A stretch of DNA of 64,000 bases from Burkholderiales bacterium (GTDB lineage Bacteria; Pseudomonadota; Gammaproteobacteria; Burkholderiales; Burkholderiaceae_C). Under the pieces are notes generated by a model. It saw only the letters and a list, made by a program, of their open reading frames with translations, made no database searches and was not told the DNA's origin. Location: NCBI GenBank assembly GCA_025358485.1, contig JANYJJ010000150.1:57517-121516 (forward strand), read 5' to 3'. This document shows, in pieces, positions 9,004 through 18,101 of this stretch. The position numbers and the translations under genes are program-made. Positions within the stretch are counted from its first letter, which is position 1. Every line of letters begins with the position of its first letter.

Positions 9004-10255
9004 GTTGCGCTGCCATCGTCAACGCGCGCAACTGAGCGCGGTTGATCTCAGCCACGCTGAGCATCAAGCTGTCAGCGGCCGAGCGGAAGTCAGACAGCGA
9101 CTCCGACTCCACCGCGCGCACCAGTTCGACATAAGGCTGGTAAGGGCCGGTGTTGTCGATCAAGGCTTGGCGCACACGTTCAGGCACAGGGATGGTTTTT
9201 AGCAGCACAGAAAACGGTTGACGGAACATACGGTCTAACAATGAGAACACACCGCAGATGAACATTTCATTGCGCATTTCTTCGTCGCTGCTGGCGCGCA
9301 CCAACTCCTCCATGAACAGGCCACGGCGCACTGCCGCAAACATGACAGGTTTCAGGTTTTGGTCTTTGCTGGCGGTGGCCAACAACAGCGCCAACCAGCG
9401 CTTCAGGCGTTGATGGCCTAGCAGCATGATGGCGTGGCGGAAAGAACTGATTTCCACCGACAAACCAAAGGCCGGTGAGTTGATGTAGCGCATCAGTTTG
9501 AACGCCAACGTGGGCTCGCGCTTCAGCGTTTGTTCCATGCGCTCATAAGAGTCGCCCTGGTCTACGCGGTGGATCAACTCAACAATGACTTGCATGTCGG
9601 TCTCGCCCGCCTTCTTGGCAGCAGGACCGCTGGCGTTCGCAGATTCGGGAATCGCGTCGTCAATGGGCCAGCCGAGCACCGCGACAGCGCCGCGCTCGAA
9701 GCTCGCATCGAGTTCGGCCATGTTGGTGATGCCGCTTTGAACGTGCGGGATGCTGCGTGGCGCGCTGGCGGCACGTGTGGCGGCGGTTTCGTTCAGGCGG
9801 CGGTCAGCGCTGAGGTCAACGATGGCGTATTTGAAGCAAGGCAGCACCGCGCGCGGCAGTTCGTTCAGCGGCACGCCTTTCAGCAACAGCTCATTGCCCT
9901 GAGCGTGCAAGGCAATCAACGCCGCGCTGTGCGCCGGGTCGCAGGCCATGAAGGCCGGCACTTCCACCATGAGGTTGGCGCTGGGGCCCGCCGCCAGCAG
10001 CTGTTGCAGCAAGTTTTCGCTGGCAATGTTGAGCGACACCTTGCCGCCGTCGGCAGGCCACACGGTGCCGATGGCGTGCAGCAACTGAGCCGCGTCGAGT
10101 GATACGTCGGCATGCAGCGGAAACACGGTCAAACGCGTGGCAGTGACAGCACGGTGGCGGTCGATGAAAGGCGAATAGCACAATGCCACTTGGCCCAAGA
10201 TGGCGGGGTCGCCGTTCAAGAGTGCAAGCGTAGAAGCCAGGGTGGATGCGTTCAT
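8996..10255 (-). CDS. HDOD-domain signalling protein with EAL-like N-terminus (YuxH type)
   Basis: 419 residues from the ATG at 10255; the ORF track extends to a TTG at 10270. The N-terminal half resembles a degenerate EAL fold but I see no intact EAL catalytic motif, so phosphodiesterase activity is unlikely. The C-terminal half is an HDOD domain (about 200-400; LAFKLMRYINSPAFGL, SFRHAIMLLGHQRLKRWLALLL), a non-catalytic HD relative found in bacterial signalling proteins. It lies 18 bp after flgL and overlaps the downstream kinase by 8 bp, so it links the flagellar operon to the sensory module. A role in motility or c-di-GMP-related signalling is inference from position and family. Confidence 0.85.
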   Translation of the reverse strand: MNASTLASTLALLNGDPAILGQVALCYSPFIDRHRAVTATRLTVFPLHADVSLDAAQLLHAIGTVWPADGGKVSLNIASENLLQQLLAAGPSANLMVEVPAFMACDPAHSAALIALHAQGNELLLKGVPLNELPRAVLPCFKYAIVDLSADRRLNETAATRAASAPRSIPHVQSGITNMAELDASFERGAVAVLGWPIDDAIPESANASGPAAKKAGETDMQVIVELIHRVDQGDSYERMEQTLKREPTLAFKLMRYINSPAFGLSVEISSFRHAIMLLGHQRLKRWLALLLATASKDQNLKPVMFAAVRRGLFMEELVRASSDEEMRNEMFICGVFSLLDRMFRQPFSVLLKTIPVPERVRQALIDNTGPYQPYVELVRAVESESLSDFRSAADSLMLSVAEINRAQLRALTMAAQLE

Positions 10256-10273
10256 GGTGGAGTGTCCCAAACC

Positions 10274-11479
10274 TTAAGCGTTGACGTAGTTAAAGAGAGA
10301 AAGCTTCTGCACCATGGCATAAGACTTCAGCGCGGCCTCGTAGCCGCTTTGCTTGTTTTGAAAGTCTGAAATGGCGCTGACCATGTCCAAATCTTCGGCA
10401 TTTGAGCGCTCGCTCACCGCCTGCAATTTTTGCGACGCCAAGCGCGTACCCGTGCTGTCAATTTGGTTCAAGGCGTTGCCCACATGGGCGCGCGCCGCTG
10501 TCACGCGCGACAGTGCGGCGTCGATGTTGGTCAGGCTGTCACCGTTCAATTGAGCGCGGGTGGATGTCCGCAGCGCCGGCAGGGAAAGGTCGGCCACGGC
10601 TTTGTCCATGGCATCAAAAATTGACACTGTGGGTGCAGACGGGCGCATCTCAAACTGGTCACCGGCCGCGGGCGGGCCTTTGATGTTGGCGGCGATGCCG
10701 TCAATCTCGATGAAAGTGCCGCTGGCCGTGGGCGTGAACGGCACATTGGTTTGCGCGGTGCCAGCGCCGTCTTTCAATATCGAGTAGGTCAAGGCACCGG
10801 GCGCGCCTGAAAAGTTGATGGTGTAGGTGGAGGCTGTCACAAGCGACGGGTTGGTGACGTTGCCGCTGTCTATCCACGCATCACCGGCGCTCACATTGGC
10901 GCGTGTTTCAAACACCCCGTTGCCGCTGCGCGTTTGCATCCACACATCTTGGCCGTCCAAGCTGAGTGGCAAACGCTCGCCGTCGGCGGCCACAGCTTGG
11001 CCCGCAGTGCCACGAAATTGCACGCCGGTGGGTGTGTCTAAAAACGGCGGTGTGCTGGAGCCTTGGCCGCCAAACAAATAGCCGCGGCCGCCGTCTGTGC
11101 GGTTGGCCACCACAAACAATTGTTCGCGTATCGAGCGCAGCTCGTTGGCGGAGGTCAGGCGCTCTTTGTCGCTGTGAACGGCGTTGCCGGCGGCGATCAT
11201 CAACTCTCGTGCGCGTTGCAACAAATCACCGGCGTCTGTGAGTGCGCCTTCTGACTGCGTCATCAGCACTTGGCTGGTTTGAACGCCGCGTTGACTGGCG
11301 TCCACGCGGGTGGCACTGGCCAACGCACGCTCAGCGTGCGCGGCTGAAGCCGGGTCGTCGCTGGCGCGTGCCAAGCGCTTGCCACTGGTGAGTTGAACCT
11401 GAGACTCGGACATGTCGCGCTGTCGGCGAAGCAAGGTGTCTACGGACGCGTTGTAGGCGTTGGCGGTACTGATGCGCAT
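10274..11479 (-). CDS. flgL: Flagellar hook-associated protein 3
   Basis: Hook-filament junction protein, secreted through the flagellar export apparatus. The N-terminus (MRISTANAYNASVDTLLRRQ..SESQVQLTSGKRL) and C-terminus (AISDFQNKQSGYEAALKSYAMVQKLSLFNYVNA) are the conserved flagellin-like coiled-coil ends; the 401-residue length is normal. It follows flgK by 28 bp and is the last structural gene of the operon. Confidence 0.95.
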   Translation of the reverse strand: MRISTANAYNASVDTLLRRQRDMSESQVQLTSGKRLARASDDPASAAHAERALASATRVDASQRGVQTSQVLMTQSEGALTDAGDLLQRARELMIAAGNAVHSDKERLTSANELRSIREQLFVVANRTDGGRGYLFGGQGSSTPPFLDTPTGVQFRGTAGQAVAADGERLPLSLDGQDVWMQTRSGNGVFETRANVSAGDAWIDSGNVTNPSLVTASTYTINFSGAPGALTYSILKDGAGTAQTNVPFTPTASGTFIEIDGIAANIKGPPAAGDQFEMRPSAPTVSIFDAMDKAVADLSLPALRTSTRAQLNGDSLTNIDAALSRVTAARAHVGNALNQIDSTGTRLASQKLQAVSERSNAEDLDMVSAISDFQNKQSGYEAALKSYAMVQKLSLFNYVNA

Positions 11480-11507
11480 GGTGGCTTGCTTTCAATGAAA
11501 CTGAAAC

Positions 11508-13520
11508 TCACCTTGCAATTTGCAGCAAGGTGTCAAAGGTGCTTTGCGCCACTTGAATGATCTTGGCGCAGGCTTGGTAGGCCTGTTGGTATTGAATGAG
11601 TCGGGCGGCTTCCTCGTCCAAGTTGACGCCAGCTTGCGACGAGCGCGCGCTCTCCGCATCGGTCAACACGCTGCCCGAAATCGACTCGGACGTGCGCTGC
11701 GTTTGCACACGCACGCCCACGTCGGCCAAGGCGTTGGAGTAAGCGTCGGTGAAGGTGTTGCCCGATCCGATGGCGGGCAAGCCTGCTGATGCCCCACCCG
11801 CCAAACTTCGGCGTCCGACCAAGTCCAAATCGCGCAGGCCCGTCAACACCGTGGCGTTGCCGTTGTTGCCTGCGGGGTAGGCCGTGGGGACCACCTTGAG
11901 CGTATCGTTGACTTGGGGCGCGCCGTTGATCTGCATTTCCCAACCGTTCAACGCGATGGGCTGGCCCGCCACCCAGGTGGCTGTGCCGCTGGACACCAAC
12001 GCGTTGGCGGCGTTGCGCAGTTCCCAGCTGTAGTTGCCGGTGGTCGAGGTGAATTTGATCTCGGCCGAAAGCGTTCGGTCGGCCAGCGGGTCCGTCGCAC
12101 GAACATCCAACACCGACGCTGTGCCCTTGTTGGCGGCCGTGGCCACACCCGTGAACTGCGCCGCCGCGGCGATGCCGCGCGGGTCGTCCAGCACACGGCG
12201 GATCGACGCCGCCGCAGCACCCACAGGGCGCAACAAAAAGGTGTCGGCCGAGGCAGGCAACGGTGCAGCCACGTCGAGCTGAAAACCGTCTATCTTGTCG
12301 CCCGACGCCACCGTGCGTATCAGGCCGTCGCTGAGACGTGTGAGCTGGAACAGGCCCGCGCCACCGCCAGGGTCGGCGCGCAAATCGTAGTCGCTGGCTT
12401 GCAGTTGCGAGGCGTCCAAAATCTTCACGCCCACCGACGGCACGCGCACGCCCAAGCCGTTGACGTAGGACGCCGCCGCATTGCCCAAGCCGTCTTTGGC
12501 ATTGCGCGACGAAGGCAAAACTTCGGGGTCGTCCACCGCAAACATCGCTCCGCCGGGGCCAATGGGAATTTGCAAGTCCAGGCCCAGCCCTTGCTGCTTG
12601 TTGACGGCGCCGCTGACGGCCGAAGCCATCTGCCCCAACAGGTTGCGGGCTGCCATCAAGTCGTCGCTTTGGAAGCGAAGCAAACCGCCGATGGCACCGC
12701 CCGGCATTTGGCTGTCGGGCAGCAAACGCGTGCTGTTGCCCTCGCTCAAAGCCACATGCAATTTGTGCACGTCGTACTCGTCGGCGATGGTGGTGAAAAC
12801 TTGCGGCGTTGAGCCCAACACCAAGGTTTGGCCGCCGCCTACAAACAAGCTCAGCGAGCCGTCATCGGCCGCAATCGACGTGACTTGCACTTGGTCGTTC
12901 AACTCACGCAGGATCTGATCGCGTTTGTCCATCAAGTCATTCGGCACGTGGCCACTGCCTTGTATGCCCGTGATTTGCGCGTTCAGACCGGCAAAGCGTT
13001 GTGCCAAGTCGTTGATCTTCAAAACAGACGTGCGCAGGTCTTGCGCCACACCGCTTTGCAAAGTGTTGATTTGCTCGCCCGCCTGGCGAAAGCGCGCCGA
13101 CATTTCTTCGGCGCGCGACAACACCACTTGGCGAGAGGCCGGGTCTTGCGGCTGGCTGGCCACGTCGACAAAACCGTTGATGAACTGGTTCACCGCATGG
13201 CCCACGCCGGTCTCACCCAGCGGAAACACTTTTTCCAACTGCTGCAGTTGGTTCAAGCGTGCGGCGTCTGAGGTGTTCTGCGAACGCGAGACGGTGACCT
13301 CGCGGTTCAAAAATTCGTTTTGCGCGCGGCTGACGGTTTTCACGTCCACGCCCTTGCCGAAGTAGCCTGCGCCGGTGTACTGCGACGCCGCCGTGGCCAC
13401 CTCAACCTGCTGGCGCGAGTAGCCCACGGTGTTGACGTTGGCAATGTTGTTGCCTATGACTTGCAACGCCGCTTGGTTGGCGAACATGGCGCGAGCGCCG
13501 ATGTTGATGAGGGTGGGCAT
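11508..13520 (-). CDS. flgK: Flagellar hook-associated protein 1
   Basis: First hook-filament junction protein, 670 residues. The N-terminal rod/hook signature (ARAMFANQAALQVIGNNIANVNTVGYSRQQ) and the C-terminal helix (GVNLDEEAARLIQYQQAYQACAKIIQVAQSTFDTLLQIAR) are diagnostic. It begins 9 bp after the flgJ stop, leaving no room for its own promoter in the gap; it is probably read from the long flg transcript. Confidence 0.96.
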   Translation of the reverse strand: MPTLINIGARAMFANQAALQVIGNNIANVNTVGYSRQQVEVATAASQYTGAGYFGKGVDVKTVSRAQNEFLNREVTVSRSQNTSDAARLNQLQQLEKVFPLGETGVGHAVNQFINGFVDVASQPQDPASRQVVLSRAEEMSARFRQAGEQINTLQSGVAQDLRTSVLKINDLAQRFAGLNAQITGIQGSGHVPNDLMDKRDQILRELNDQVQVTSIAADDGSLSLFVGGGQTLVLGSTPQVFTTIADEYDVHKLHVALSEGNSTRLLPDSQMPGGAIGGLLRFQSDDLMAARNLLGQMASAVSGAVNKQQGLGLDLQIPIGPGGAMFAVDDPEVLPSSRNAKDGLGNAAASYVNGLGVRVPSVGVKILDASQLQASDYDLRADPGGGAGLFQLTRLSDGLIRTVASGDKIDGFQLDVAAPLPASADTFLLRPVGAAAASIRRVLDDPRGIAAAAQFTGVATAANKGTASVLDVRATDPLADRTLSAEIKFTSTTGNYSWELRNAANALVSSGTATWVAGQPIALNGWEMQINGAPQVNDTLKVVPTAYPAGNNGNATVLTGLRDLDLVGRRSLAGGASAGLPAIGSGNTFTDAYSNALADVGVRVQTQRTSESISGSVLTDAESARSSQAGVNLDEEAARLIQYQQAYQACAKIIQVAQSTFDTLLQIAR

Positions 13521-13529
13521 TTATGACTT

Positions 13530-14546
13530 TCAGGTCACCACGCGCTGAAGTCGCAGCGTGGTGTTGATGACGCGGGTGAGCTTGTCGGCGTAGGCCGGGT
13601 CGGTGGCGTAACCGGCACGTTGCAGGCCGTGCGCAAACTTGGACGCGTTGGCGGCGCTGGTGTCGCTGGCTGCGAAGTGGGCGGTTGGGCTGTAAGCGGC
13701 GAGCTGAACGCCCTCGGTCACTTTCGGTGCCACCCCAGCGACCCCAGAAACAACGCCCGCATACCGCGGGCTCTCTTTCATCAACTTCGCGTAGTCGCGA
13801 AACGACGCATCGGTCGACTCGTAGGCCCTGAACTTCGCTGTCACCTTGTGTGCCTTGCCGCCCACGTATTCGGTGGTGACGACCTCGGCCACTGGGCCTG
13901 TCCAGTTGGCTCCGGCTTTGATGCCGAACAGGTTGTTGGACGAGCTGCCATCGGCGTTGCGAATATCGCGTTTGCCCCAGCCCGACTCGTGCGCGGCCTG
14001 CGCCACCATGAAGCTGGCGGGGATGCCGGTTTGCGCTTCTGCGGCGCGGGCGGAAGCGGTGTTGCGCTGCACGAAATCGAGCTGGCGTTCTTTGCTGCTC
14101 ATGGAGGTTGACGCCACTGGTCTCTGTGCCGCTGCCGGGGCCAAAGCTGCTGGAGCCAAGGCTGCCGCCGGTTGAGGCTGAAGCGCGCTCTTGTTCTCTA
14201 ACTTCGCACCCATCTGCCGTTGCAGTTGCCGCTCGATCACCGCGCCCAAACCGCCGGGCTGTCCGCTCATCTTCAAAGCGAACTGGTCGTCGAGCATGTC
14301 GGTGCCCATTTGCGTCCCGGCGTTGTCCAACAAGCCTGAGCTTTGCGTGGCTTTGCGCATGCTCTTCATCAACTCGTTCATGAACAGCGATTCAAACTGT
14401 TTGGCCGCTTCTTTGATGGCCGCTTTGGGGTCACGTGCGGCCGTCCCGCGCAGTCCGCGCAGGGCTTGCGTGTCGGATGACAGCGCGGTCGCCTCACTGG
14501 CGCTGGTCTGCGAAGCCGCTGAGCTGCTCAAAACTTGGATGCCCAT
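13530..14546 (-). CDS. flgJ: Rod assembly protein with peptidoglycan hydrolase domain
   Basis: Two-domain FlgJ. The N-terminal part (about 40-110, AAKQFESLFMNELMKSMRKAT) is the rod-scaffold domain. The C-terminal part (about 165-330, SFMVAQAAHESGWGKRDI, NNLFGIKAGANW) is the glucosaminidase/muramidase domain that opens the cell wall for the rod, with the conserved Glu in the AAHESGWG motif. The domains are joined by an Ala/Gln-rich linker. The start ATG overlaps the flgI stop (ATGA). Confidence 0.95.
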   Translation of the reverse strand: MGIQVLSSSAASQTSASEATALSSDTQALRGLRGTAARDPKAAIKEAAKQFESLFMNELMKSMRKATQSSGLLDNAGTQMGTDMLDDQFALKMSGQPGGLGAVIERQLQRQMGAKLENKSALQPQPAAALAPAALAPAAAQRPVASTSMSSKERQLDFVQRNTASARAAEAQTGIPASFMVAQAAHESGWGKRDIRNADGSSSNNLFGIKAGANWTGPVAEVVTTEYVGGKAHKVTAKFRAYESTDASFRDYAKLMKESPRYAGVVSGVAGVAPKVTEGVQLAAYSPTAHFAASDTSAANASKFAHGLQRAGYATDPAYADKLTRVINTTLRLQRVVT

Positions 14547-15733
14547 CAGATCACCTCCAACTCGGCCTGCAGCGCACCCGAACTGCGCAGCGCTTGCAAT
14601 ATTCCGATCAGGTCTTGCGGCGTGGCGCCCAACAAACTCAGTGCCTTCACCACCTCAGACAACTTGGTGCCCGCCGGCATTTGCACCAACGCTCCGGCTT
14701 CCTGACGAATGGAGATGTCGGCCTTTTCACCCGGCACCGTTTGGCCATTCGAAAACGGCCCCGGCTGGCTCACGGCGGGCGACGAACTGATGGTCACCGA
14801 CAAGTTGCCGTGCGCCACCGCGCAGGCTGCCAAGGTGACGGATTGGTTCATCACCACCGAGCCCGAACGCGCATTGATGATGACTTTTGCAGCAGGTACA
14901 GCCAGGTCGACGTTCAAGTTTTCAATGTCGGCCATGAAGCTCACGCGCGCATGCGGTGAGGCGGGCATGCGCACCCGCACCACGCGGCCGTCCATGGCCT
15001 GCGCCAAGCCCTCGCCCATGCGGTTGTTGATGGCGCGTGCCACATCGCGCGCGGTGTTGAAGTCGTTGCTGTTGAGGTCGAGCTGCATGAACTCGCCCTG
15101 GTTCATTGACGACGGCACGCTGCGCTCGACGGTGGCACCTTCGGGCACCCGACCTGCGCTGAGGTGGTTGATTTGCACCTTCGATCCTCCGGCCGACGCA
15201 CCCGCGCCACCCACGATCAAATTGCCTTGCGCCATGGCGTAAATTTGTTGGTCAGCGCCCTTAAGCGGCGTGGTGATGAGGGTGCCACCGCGCAGGCTTT
15301 TGGCATTGCCCATGGACGCCACGCTCACGTCTATGGTTTGGCCGGGCTGGGCAAACGCGGGCAGTTGCGCCGTGACCACCACAGCCGCCACGTTTTTCAG
15401 CTGCATGCTGGTGCCCGGCGGCACCGTGACGCCCATCTGCGCCAACATGGCGGTGATGCTTTGGGTGGTGAAAGGGGCCGAGGTGGTTTGGTCGCCGGTG
15501 CCGTCCAGGCCCACCACCAAACCGTAGCCCATCAAGGCGTTGCTGCGAACCCCTTGCACAGAAGCTACTTCTTTGATTCGCGCCGCGTTGGCGGTGGCGG
15601 GCCACCACAAAGCGGCCGACGCTGCCAGGGCGGTCAGCGCAATCAAAGCCTTCAATATTGCCGGTAGCTTGAGCGCCTCGTTGGGCGCTTGGTGGGGAGC
15701 TTGATTGGGCCTAGGGTTGTCTTGGAAGTTCAT
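14546..15733 (-). CDS. flgI: Flagellar P-ring protein precursor
   Basis: Periplasmic P-ring subunit, 395 residues. The mature region starts ARIKEVASVQGVRSNALMGYGLVVGLDGTGDQT, which is family-typical, after a hydrophobic signal sequence ending TANA. The annotated N-terminus carries about 25 extra residues rich in Asn/Gln/Ala/Pro (NQAPHQAPNEA) before the signal core, so the true start may be further in. The stop overlaps flgJ. Confidence 0.95.
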   Translation of the reverse strand: MNFQDNPRPNQAPHQAPNEALKLPAILKALIALTALAASAALWWPATANAARIKEVASVQGVRSNALMGYGLVVGLDGTGDQTTSAPFTTQSITAMLAQMGVTVPPGTSMQLKNVAAVVVTAQLPAFAQPGQTIDVSVASMGNAKSLRGGTLITTPLKGADQQIYAMAQGNLIVGGAGASAGGSKVQINHLSAGRVPEGATVERSVPSSMNQGEFMQLDLNSNDFNTARDVARAINNRMGEGLAQAMDGRVVRVRMPASPHARVSFMADIENLNVDLAVPAAKVIINARSGSVVMNQSVTLAACAVAHGNLSVTISSSPAVSQPGPFSNGQTVPGEKADISIRQEAGALVQMPAGTKLSEVVKALSLLGATPQDLIGILQALRSSGALQAELEVI

Positions 15734-15771
15734 GGCGCAGCATCAGTAGTTGCTGCCCATTCTGTGGAAAC

Positions 15772-16503
15772 TTAAAGAGGCATAACGTTCAAAAAGAACC
15801 GTCCAAACCAGCCTATTCCTTGGGCATCGGCCGCAGCACCGCGGCCACGTTGCTCAATGCGCACATTGGCCACTTGGGCCGACAACACCGAGTTGCCGGG
15901 CTGGATGGAACGCGGGTCTACCTGACCTGAAAACCGCAGCACATCAACGCTGTGGTTCACGCCAATTTGCTTTTCGCCTGACACCATCAAGTGCCCATTC
16001 GGCAACACCTCGGTCACCGTGGCGGTGATGGTGCCTGCAAAGGTGTTGTTGCTTTCGGTCGTGCCTTTGCCGTCGAAAGTGTTGGTGGAGTTGCCATTGG
16101 CCGCCGCGCGCAGCAAGGCGGCGGGTGACAGCAGCGGCACGGCGTTGATCTTGGCTTCGATGTTCCCGTCTTTCACGATGGAACTGGTGCTGCGTTGGGT
16201 CGCGTTGATTTTTTCAACAATCTGAATCGTGATCGAGTCGCCCTTCAAGCGCGCGCGGTAATCCTCGAACAGCGGCCGGTAAGCGCCCGCTTGAAAAATG
16301 GCGCCGTTGCCCAGCGGTGCTGGCACGGCGGTGTCGGGCAATGCGTAGCGCACCGGCGCCAAATCGACAGGCGGACGCGGGTTGATTTGGTCGCTGAGGG
16401 CTTGGTTCAGCACCGAGCAACCACTCAAGTTGAGGGCCAGACCGGTCAGGAACAGACCACTTACGACGCGGCTCACAAGGCGTTTTTTCATGGCCTTCAC
16501 CAT
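15772..16503 (-). CDS. flgH: Flagellar L-ring lipoprotein precursor
   Basis: Outer-membrane L-ring subunit, 243 residues. The signal peptide ends in a lipobox (LNLSGC), giving a lipidated N-terminal Cys. Family motifs are GAIFQAGAYRPLFEDYRAR, DSITIQIVEKINA and the C-terminal FSGQVDPRSIQPGNSVLSAQVANVRIE. The ORF track starts at GTG 16506; the ATG at 16503 touches the flgG stop (TGATG) and is preferred. Confidence 0.95.
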   Translation of the reverse strand: MVKAMKKRLVSRVVSGLFLTGLALNLSGCSVLNQALSDQINPRPPVDLAPVRYALPDTAVPAPLGNGAIFQAGAYRPLFEDYRARLKGDSITIQIVEKINATQRSTSSIVKDGNIEAKINAVPLLSPAALLRAAANGNSTNTFDGKGTTESNNTFAGTITATVTEVLPNGHLMVSGEKQIGVNHSVDVLRFSGQVDPRSIQPGNSVLSAQVANVRIEQRGRGAAADAQGIGWFGRFFLNVMPL

Positions 16504-17285
16504 CACAGTTGCGTGAGTTTTTGCAGCATTTGGTCAGACGTTTGGATGGCCTTGGAATTCAGCTCATAGGCACGCTGGGTTTGAATCATTTGCACCAGCT
16601 CTTCCACCACGTTGACGTTGGACGTTTCCAAAAAGCCTTGTTGAATAGAACCCAAACCCTGCAAACCCGGCACACCGGTGGTGGGCTGGCCCGAAGCCGG
16701 GGTTTCAGTGAACAAGTTCTTGCCGCGCGCATCCAAACCCGGCGGGTTGATGAAGTTGGCCATCAACAACTGCCCTACTTTTTGCTCAGCCGATTGGCCT
16801 GGCAGCGTCACGGTTACGGTGCCGTCTGAGCCCACCGATGTCTTCAACGCGTTTGCCGGGATGGTGATTTGCGGGTTGATCAAATAGCCTTCGCTGGTGA
16901 CCAACTGGCCCTGCGCATCGACCTGAAACGCACCGTCGCGCGTGTAAGCCGTGGTGCCGTCGGGCATGCTGACCTGAAAAAATCCATTCCCCTGTATCGC
17001 CATGTCAAACGCATTGCTGGTTTGCTGCAAGCTGCCCTGCATGTACATGCGCGACGTGGCCACTGGGCGCACGCCCAAGCCCACTTGCAAACCGGTGGGC
17101 AATTGCGTTTGCTCGGTGCTGTTGGCACCAGGTTGGCGCAGTGTTTGGTACATCAAGTCTTCAAACACCGCATGCGAACGTTTGTAGCCATTGGTGGACA
17201 CGTTGGCCAAGTTGTGCGAGACCACGTCGAGCTGGAACTGCTGAGCTTCCATGCCGGTTTTGGCGGTCCAAAGCGAACGCATCAT
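16503..17285 (-). CDS. flgG: Flagellar distal rod protein
   Basis: 260-residue distal rod subunit. Signature N-terminus [26 protein letters not shown], central [14 protein letters not shown], and C-terminal [38 protein letters not shown] lies ahead of two adjacent ATG codons. The stop overlaps the flgH start. Confidence 0.96.
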   Translation of the reverse strand: MMRSLWTAKTGMEAQQFQLDVVSHNLANVSTNGYKRSHAVFEDLMYQTLRQPGANSTEQTQLPTGLQVGLGVRPVATSRMYMQGSLQQTSNAFDMAIQGNGFFQVSMPDGTTAYTRDGAFQVDAQGQLVTSEGYLINPQITIPANALKTSVGSDGTVTVTLPGQSAEQKVGQLLMANFINPPGLDARGKNLFTETPASGQPTTGVPGLQGLGSIQQGFLETSNVNVVEELVQMIQTQRAYELNSKAIQTSDQMLQKLTQL

Positions 17286-17334
17286 GATGAAATTCCTTCA
17301 ATAAAAAAATTGAACATGGGGCCGCGAAACTCTA

Positions 17335-18066
17335 TTACGCGCGGTGCGCCAACAAGCCGGCGGCAGCCTTCTCATTCGCCTCGGCCGTTTGCACCAACTT
17401 CATTTGGGCCTCGAATTGGCGGGCGGCGGCGATCATGGACACCATGGTTTCCACCGCGCTCACGTTCGAGCCTTCCAGCGCGCCTTCTTGCAAACGCGCA
17501 GCCGGGTCGGGTTGCAGGGTCTCACCGGTTGCGGCGCGAAACAGGCCGTCGTCACCGCGCAGCAATGGCACGTCTGAAGTGGCCAATTTGATGCGCCCCA
17601 GCGAAGTTGATTTGCCGTTGGGCTGGCGCGCGCTCAAGGTGCCGTCGCTGCCAATGCTGAGTTCCACGTTCGGTGGCACAACGATAGGGCCGCCGTCGCC
17701 CAGCACGGTCAAGCCGTTGCGCGTAGACAGTGTGCCGTCGGCGCGCAAATCGAGTGAGCCCGAGCGCGTGTAGCTCTCGGTGCCGTCCAGCGCTTGCACC
17801 GCCATCCAGGCGTCGCCCTGCATGGCCACGTCCAGCATGCGACCGGTGGTTTGCATGGGGCCAGGTGTGGCGTCGTAGCCGGGCGTGGTTTCCAGCGCGT
17901 ACACGCGCGTGCTTGCGCCGCTGCCGTTCACCGGCACCGAGCGAAACGCTTGCAGCTCGGCCCGAAAGCCGACCGTGCTGACGTTGGCCAGGTTGTGCGT
18001 CAACACATCTTGCCGCTGCATGGTGGCCTTGGCCCCCGACATCGACAGGTAAATCATGCGGTCCAT
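17335..18066 (-). CDS. flgF: Flagellar proximal rod protein
   Basis: 243-residue rod subunit. N-terminal [38 protein letters not shown] and C-terminal SNVSAVETMVSMIAAARQFEAQMKLVQTAE match FlgF. AAGGAG sits 5 bp ahead of the start ATG. Confidence 0.96.
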   Translation of the reverse strand: MDRMIYLSMSGAKATMQRQDVLTHNLANVSTVGFRAELQAFRSVPVNGSGASTRVYALETTPGYDATPGPMQTTGRMLDVAMQGDAWMAVQALDGTESYTRSGSLDLRADGTLSTRNGLTVLGDGGPIVVPPNVELSIGSDGTLSARQPNGKSTSLGRIKLATSDVPLLRGDDGLFRAATGETLQPDPAARLQEGALEGSNVSAVETMVSMIAAARQFEAQMKLVQTAEANEKAAAGLLAHRA

Positions 18067-18101
18067 GGCGGCTCCTTAAATCACAAACGCGGTGCCATCT
18101 G

